NCBI GenBank assembly: GCA_020746105.1
Contig: CM036636.1
Span: 6,014,001-6,078,000, forward strand
Length of the DNA stretch: 64,000 nt
Source: Trogon surrucura
Lineage: Eukaryota > Chordata > Aves > Trogoniformes > Trogonidae
Reading direction: 5' to 3'
The notes under the pieces are model-generated. The model saw nothing but the letters and a program-made list of their open reading frames with translations. It made no database searches and was not told where the DNA came from. The position numbers and the translations under genes are program-made. Positions 61,501-64,000 of the stretch are shown piece after piece. Positions within the stretch are counted from its first letter, which is position 1; every line of letters begins with the position of its first letter.

Positions 61501-64000
61501 TCCACAGTAAAAAAATGTGCGAAGAATAGTCAGGGCTCTACTGTTTCTGGACTGTGTAAAGCCAGACCTAGGGAAACAGCAGCGGTTGTTTGAATGGTGC
61601 TGCTGTTATTTTGTAGCTGCCTACACTGCAGCAAGAAGGCTGCATCGCTGTAGTAGTCTGGAGTGCCAGTAATTAAGGCACTGTTGACCTGGTGTCCTTG
61701 ATCTGATTTAATTTGTTCAAGAGAGGTAGCTTCTGTTCTTGGGGAATCCTTCGATTCGTGAGGTGGAGATGATGCATTGCTACTGACGCGTTGTTATTCC
61801 AGCATGGCTAAGGCTTGGTGTGGTGATTAGAGATTCTTTTTCTGAAATGTGGAATCAAAATAGCCTCTGCAGCTGCCTCCCTGCAATGCAGTGCCTCCTC
61901 TGATGCGCGCTAAGTGTAGATTCTTCTGCTTCTAGCAAGTGACAGGCTTTGGGTGCCTTATTTCCTCATTCCTTTTGTTCATAGCTTTTTTTTTCCTTTC
62001 CCCCCCCTCCAAAGTATTCATCTTAGTGCAAAATAATCGTGTCTATATTCAAGCCTTTCTTTTTTCTTTCTCCACAGACAAAAAATGGCGATGCTCTTCC
62101 ATCAAGTGTGACTCCACGAGTGCAGCGAAATCCCCAAGCCTCCTCCAAACATCCCAGTCCTGAGTCAGAGGCAGCAGAGCAGAAAGCGCTGCTCATGGTG
62201 CAGTACAGCCTCCTGAAAATACTCAGCAAATCTCTTGCCGCCCTGCGCCATTTCACCCCTGATGTCTGCCAGATCCTCCTTGATCAGGTAGAGAAAGAGG
62301 AGGGGTGCTGCTCCATGAAGGGGGGAGTTTCCAGCCTTTGAAGGGATGTTCTGGGTCTGTGTAGCGAGGAGCAGCCTGTCCTGCTTGAGACAGTGACCGC
62401 ACCACGCATTTGCGCCGCACAAAGCAGGGAGGCGGAACACAAGGAGCTCCCCTTAGGATTCGGGCAGTGAGCAGTGTGAAAGGAAGGCTTGGCTGAGCCT
62501 TTGTGTGACCTGCTCAGTGCTGTGTAGGTGTAACTGTTGGGGCAGGCTGGTAAACCCAGCTGGGTTTGTGTGCTCAGCATGGTGCTCTTCAGAAAACCCC
62601 CGCCTCCAGGTACATGCGCCCGAGTGTTTGAAAGCAATCTGGAAACAGTCATTACTTGAGCTTGCCACTTGGTGGCAAACTGTACAGCTTGGGAGTTGGA
62701 GAAGGTTCGTTCATGTCAGGAGAGCCGTAAAGCCTGATTGTGCAGCACGGAACGCTCCCTGCTGCTCTGTCTGTAGACTTGAGATTTGGGAAATGGTCTC
62801 AGCGCTTCTAGTGCTCCATACAAAAAACACAACAAATATTCCTGTTACTGTGACGATAGCATGCTCAGAGCCTCAGAGGCCACTCACTCCTCCTCCTTCC
62901 TCTCCACAGTCACTGGACCTCGCTGAGTACAATGTGCTCTTCGTTCTGAGTTTCACCACACCAGCCTTTGATTCAGATGTCGCACCTTCCTTTGGGACCC
63001 TCCTCGCCACAGTCAACGTGGCCCTTAACATGCTGGGAGAGGTACTGGCCATTTCTCTGTGTGGGAGAGCGCTGCAGTTCAGTGATCTCAGACCACTCGT
63101 TCAGCTGCTATTTTGAAGAGTAGAAATGTCACATCTTTTGCATCTCCTATCTCTAATGCCTCTCTCTTCTCCCCTCTCAGCTGGATAAGAAGAAGGAACC
63201 TTTCCCTCAGGCTGCAGGGCTGAATATGCAAGAGGGAACCAAAACCCTCAAGTGAGTTCCAAGCTGTTTGATTTAGTCATGGCCAAGAAGCAGAACCTAA
63301 TGCTCCTCAGAGGAGAACTGAGGTTTACAGGCCTGTATGTTCAGAGCTGCTCACTCTGAATCCAAGGAGTTCTGCTAGTCCATCAGAAGCTCTCCAAGCA
63401 GGGCTTTTCTTGGGAAGGTGTATGAAGCCCTCCCATCCCAAGATGAGGTGTAGAGATTTGTTTGCTACTTATTTATCAGTACTTTTAGATCAGACTTTTG
63501 GGTATCACTGCTTGAGCAGAACGTGAACACTAACAGCATTCCCTCCTACGTACCCTGTGTGTTTGGTCTTTTCTAAGAGTATTTGACCTTGAAACCTTTT
63601 TGGCTCCTGCTGATGTGTGTTTCTTTGCACAGGTCTCTGCTCATGTTTACAATGGAAAACTGTTTCTACCTGCTCATCTCCCAGGCTGTTCGGTACCTGA
63701 GAGACCCAGCTGTGCACCCCCGGGATAAGCAGCGGATGAAACAGGAGCTCAGCTCTGAGCTGGTAAGTGGCTTGTAACGTCCTTTCTCACTGCTCAGTGT
63801 AAATAAGCCTTGTGGGAGAAGGTCGTTTGTCTCTTGCTGCCCAGCAGAGCCCGTTCCCCTGCATGAGTTGACAGCCTTGGGCATCTTGGGCTGCACGTGC
63901 TGGTGCCTGTTCCTCTGCCCACCAGCACCTTGTTCAGGGAGGGAGAGGAGCACGTGTTTGGCAGAGGCTAACTTGCTACGTGCTTCTCGTTTCAGAGTAC
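37249..64000 (+). CDS. NUP188: NUP188, inner-ring nucleoporin (3' end cut off by window)
   Basis: Forty-three complete coding exons and the first five bases of exon 44 (63996-64000) are in the window. All junctions are in frame, giving 1681 codons before exon 44; human NUP188 has 1749 residues in 44 exons, so only about 60 residues are missing on the right. NUP188 is a large alpha-helical solenoid scaffold of the nuclear pore inner ring. It binds NUP93 in the complex that also involves NUP205, NUP155 and NUP35, and it affects the passage of inner-membrane proteins. The protein follows human NUP188 closely, from the ELWTILLGRSALRE stretch through EVKDGSDGSKEFSLG to MENCFYLLISQAVRYLRDP. The start is the ATG at 37249 in a GAAGATGGCGGC context inside the CpG island, as in mammals. 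Exon coordinates are in the block entries below. No frameshift or premature stop was found. Confidence 0.97.
37305..37336 (+). other. G-quadruplex-forming G tract in NUP188 intron 1
   Basis: Thirty bases after the exon 1 donor, four or more runs of four to twelve G are separated by one- or two-base loops (C, TT, A). This fits the strict G4 consensus on the non-template strand of NUP188. Such tracts just after transcription start sites are known to influence transcription and splicing; an effect here is inferred. Confidence 0.7.
38925..39020. repeat. Diverged intronic repeat, copy 1
   Basis: This stretch of NUP188 intron 1 can be aligned with 40758-40855 in intron 4. Shared words in the same order include TATCA/CAATCAC, TTTGG, TCCTGGG, TCTTT, GACATC, CAGCTGAAAAC/CAACTGAAAAC and GTGCCTTA/GTCCTTTA. 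It is either an old interspersed element present twice or a local duplication. I cannot assign a family. Confidence 0.45.
40758..40855. repeat. Diverged intronic repeat, copy 2
   Basis: Partner of the copy at 38925-39020. The upstream sequence here (from about 40680, with TTTTCAAAAGCGATTAGTGA) resembles ancient amniote interspersed repeats that carry TTTTCAAAAG followed by a GTGAC-type word, which suggests an old transposon family and not a recent duplication. Family assignment is inference. Confidence 0.45.
41195..44285 (+). CDS. NUP188: NUP188 exons 5-10 (residues 81-302)
   Basis: Exons: 41195-41275, 41763-41807, 42411-42503, 42647-42766, 43182-43393, 44171-44285. They encode the N-terminal helical region, with DEEQSVQLLQCYLQDDYRGT, ADYYYEERICILRCVLHLL and TERQVSRWFVQCLREQSMLL matching human. 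Exon 8 uses an AAG acceptor. The end of exon 10 (from about LDDRTEEHKLAN) is clearly less conserved than the rest. Introns between are 143 to 777 bases, with no other gene seen. Confidence 0.95.
44608..44880 (-). mobile_element. Probable endogenous-retrovirus LTR remnant, antisense in NUP188 intron 10
   Basis: Read on the minus strand, this block ends in a CCCTAACCCTCGACA boundary like the GACA ends of avian ERV LTRs. It contains an AT-rich stretch with an ATTAAA polyadenylation-type signal and a CT-rich section after it, as an LTR R/U5 region would. It differs in base composition from the adjacent intron. There is no internal retroviral coding sequence, so at most it is a solo or truncated LTR. 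The right limit is uncertain and lies 70 bases or less from the exon 11 acceptor. Confidence 0.5.
44950..47813 (+). CDS. NUP188: NUP188 exons 11-16 (residues 303-555)
   Basis: Exons: 44950-45150, 45610-45699, 46228-46293, 46838-46957, 47414-47540, 47658-47813. Conserved stretches include HHAPVLLAWALLRHT, STACMCIYGLLSFVLTSLEL, GLGIILDSVCGMFPHLL and NLRIPQGTVGQVMLDDRAYL. By comparison with fungal Nup188 structures, the region after exon 15 probably corresponds to the SH3-like insertion; that placement is inference. Exon 13 uses an AAG acceptor. Intron 10, just upstream, carries an antisense LTR remnant. Confidence 0.95.
48165..51827 (+). CDS. NUP188: NUP188 exons 17-25 (residues 556-877)
   Basis: Exons: 48165-48291, 48933-49020, 49105-49181, 49333-49447, 49736-49856, 50092-50158, 50576-50704, 51130-51263, 51721-51827. 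Typical stretches are RVKPIIDLVHKVISTD, SPPVDVIASCVNCLTVLAAR and HGNNLIAVLAKYIYHKHDPALP. Exon 23 begins at a tandem CAGCAG acceptor where either AG keeps the frame, adding or removing one serine. Intron 24 contains a 61-bp LTR-like remnant. Confidence 0.95.
50571..50581 (+). other. NUP188: Tandem (NAGNAG) splice acceptor of NUP188 exon 23
   Basis: The acceptor reads CGCAGCAGCG. Splicing after the first AG (50575) or the second AG (50578) both leave the correct phase and differ by one serine codon. NAGNAG acceptors often give both products. Confidence 0.6.
51396..51456 (+). mobile_element. 61-bp internally deleted LTR-like remnant (TGTC...GACA)
   Basis: The segment starts TGTCCTGG, contains CACAGTTAATTTTCC and ends GGGCTTAAACCATGACA. 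These are the kinds of terminal words I know from avian ERV LTRs, and the ends form the TGTC/GACA inverted terminus. At 61 bp it has lost its middle. It lies in NUP188 intron 24 and has no coding capacity. Confidence 0.5.
52632..55425 (+). CDS. NUP188: NUP188 exons 26-30 (residues 878-1114)
   Basis: Exons: 52632-52838, 53322-53491, 53848-53917, 54545-54612, 55230-55425. Exon 26 encodes one of the most conserved parts of the protein (IRDAFLTRLQSKIEDMRIKV and FLTVAVETQPGLIELFLNLE). Exons 27-30 continue with LHRAAIAFLHALWQDRRDS and KGSLDQSLKDTLKNFS. Intron 25 (804 bases) is unremarkable; intron 26 carries an ancient repeat remnant and intron 27 a short 16-bp tandem repeat. Confidence 0.95.
53033..53165 (+). 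repeat. Ancient amniote interspersed repeat remnant
   Basis: The phrase TTGGGTCAGACCAAAGATCT followed by GTGTGGCCCA strongly resembles the TGGGTCAGACCAAAGGTCCA...TAGCCCA core of an old repeat that is widespread in birds, turtles and crocodilians. The following bases are diverged. It is in NUP188 intron 26 and has no coding capacity. The exact family name needs a repeat-library search. Confidence 0.5.
53695..53734. repeat. 16-bp tandem repeat, 2.5 copies
   Basis: Units ATACAAAGTTTCTTTG, ATACAAAATTTCTTTT and a half unit ATACAAAG lie head to tail in NUP188 intron 27. It is a small minisatellite-like duplication. Confidence 0.7.
55941..58900 (+). CDS. NUP188: NUP188 exons 31-35 (residues 1115-1345)
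   Basis: Exons: 55941-56018, 56360-56445, 56882-57027, 58121-58302, 58700-58900. They encode ADIMHLTDSAVHQQLFLD, LEGVLQADQQMMEKTKAKVF, an acidic linker (ATDDKDSMETDDASR) and CVLGLHLAKELCEVDDDGD. Intron 32 has a perfect 13-bp inverted repeat 70 bases before exon 33. Intron 33 is 1.1 kb with no recognisable content. Confidence 0.95.
56781..56811. repeat. Perfect 13-bp inverted repeat with 5-base loop
   Basis: TGTGTGGATCATA, loop TAGCT, then TATGATCCACACA. The arms are fully complementary, so the transcript can form a 13-bp hairpin. It lies in NUP188 intron 32 about 70 bases before the exon 33 acceptor. Confidence 0.85.
57028..58120 (+). other. NUP188: NUP188 intron 33
   Basis: A 1.1-kb intron, one of the longest in the gene after intron 1. 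I see no coding sequence, clear repeat or RNA gene in it. Confidence 0.8.
59560..64000 (+). CDS. NUP188: NUP188 exons 36-44 (residues 1346 onward, incomplete)
   Basis: Exons: 59560-59652, 59818-59976, 60717-60854, 61262-61336, 62078-62287, 62910-63041, 63181-63251, 63633-63762, and 63996 to the window edge. They encode SVCLPLLSVYQLSSNGAIQ, SLDAPSWPGVYRLSMSLME, CLNAVRTVQSLACLEEADHT, a serine- and proline-rich linker in exon 40, and ALNMLGELDKKKEP. Exon 36 uses an AAG acceptor. The last exon starts in phase 0 with AGT AC, matching human S-T at the same place. The stop codon is outside the window. Confidence 0.94.

Overview
The window is nuclear DNA from a vertebrate, most likely a bird. The genes are split by GT-AG introns and their proteins are close to mammalian orthologues. 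Introns are short, interspersed repeats are few, and there is one GC-rich CpG-island promoter. The order LRRC8A(+), PHYHD1(+), DOLK(-), NUP188(+) is the conserved order of human 9q34.11. Two remnants look like avian-type endogenous-retrovirus LTRs, and one looks like an ancient amniote repeat. I could not identify the species.

Layout. 1-10774 is non-coding sequence upstream of the LRRC8A coding exons, with one candidate untranslated exon at 857-982. LRRC8A has two coding exons (10782-12938 and 16136-16411, 810 residues) and a 3' UTR to about 18275. 18276-25250 is intergenic and AT-rich in the middle. PHYHD1 has eleven coding exons from 25496 to 30699 (291 residues). 31336-33520 is intergenic. 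DOLK is one coding exon on the minus strand (35259 to 33688, 523 residues), apparently preceded by a 5' UTR intron that reaches back to a CpG island at about 36670-37650. NUP188 starts in the same island at 37249 and runs off the right edge. I placed 43 complete exons plus the first 5 bases of exon 44; all junctions keep the frame and give 1681 codons before the last exon.

How the genes relate. They are housekeeping genes with separate roles. LRRC8A is the obligatory subunit of the volume-regulated anion channel. PHYHD1 is a 2-oxoglutarate/iron dioxygenase. DOLK makes dolichyl phosphate for N-glycosylation and related pathways. NUP188 is a scaffold of the inner ring of the nuclear pore. The only clear physical coupling is between DOLK and NUP188, which diverge from a roughly 160-bp shared promoter with E-boxes and mirror-image AAGATGGCGGC elements.

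I found no unknown gene system. The points most worth a second look are regulatory or structural: the DOLK 5' UTR intron with up to three short upstream ORFs, the symmetric DOLK/NUP188 promoter, a perfect 13-bp stem hairpin in NUP188 intron 32, a strong G-quadruplex tract just after NUP188 exon 1, and several repeat remnants in NUP188 introns.
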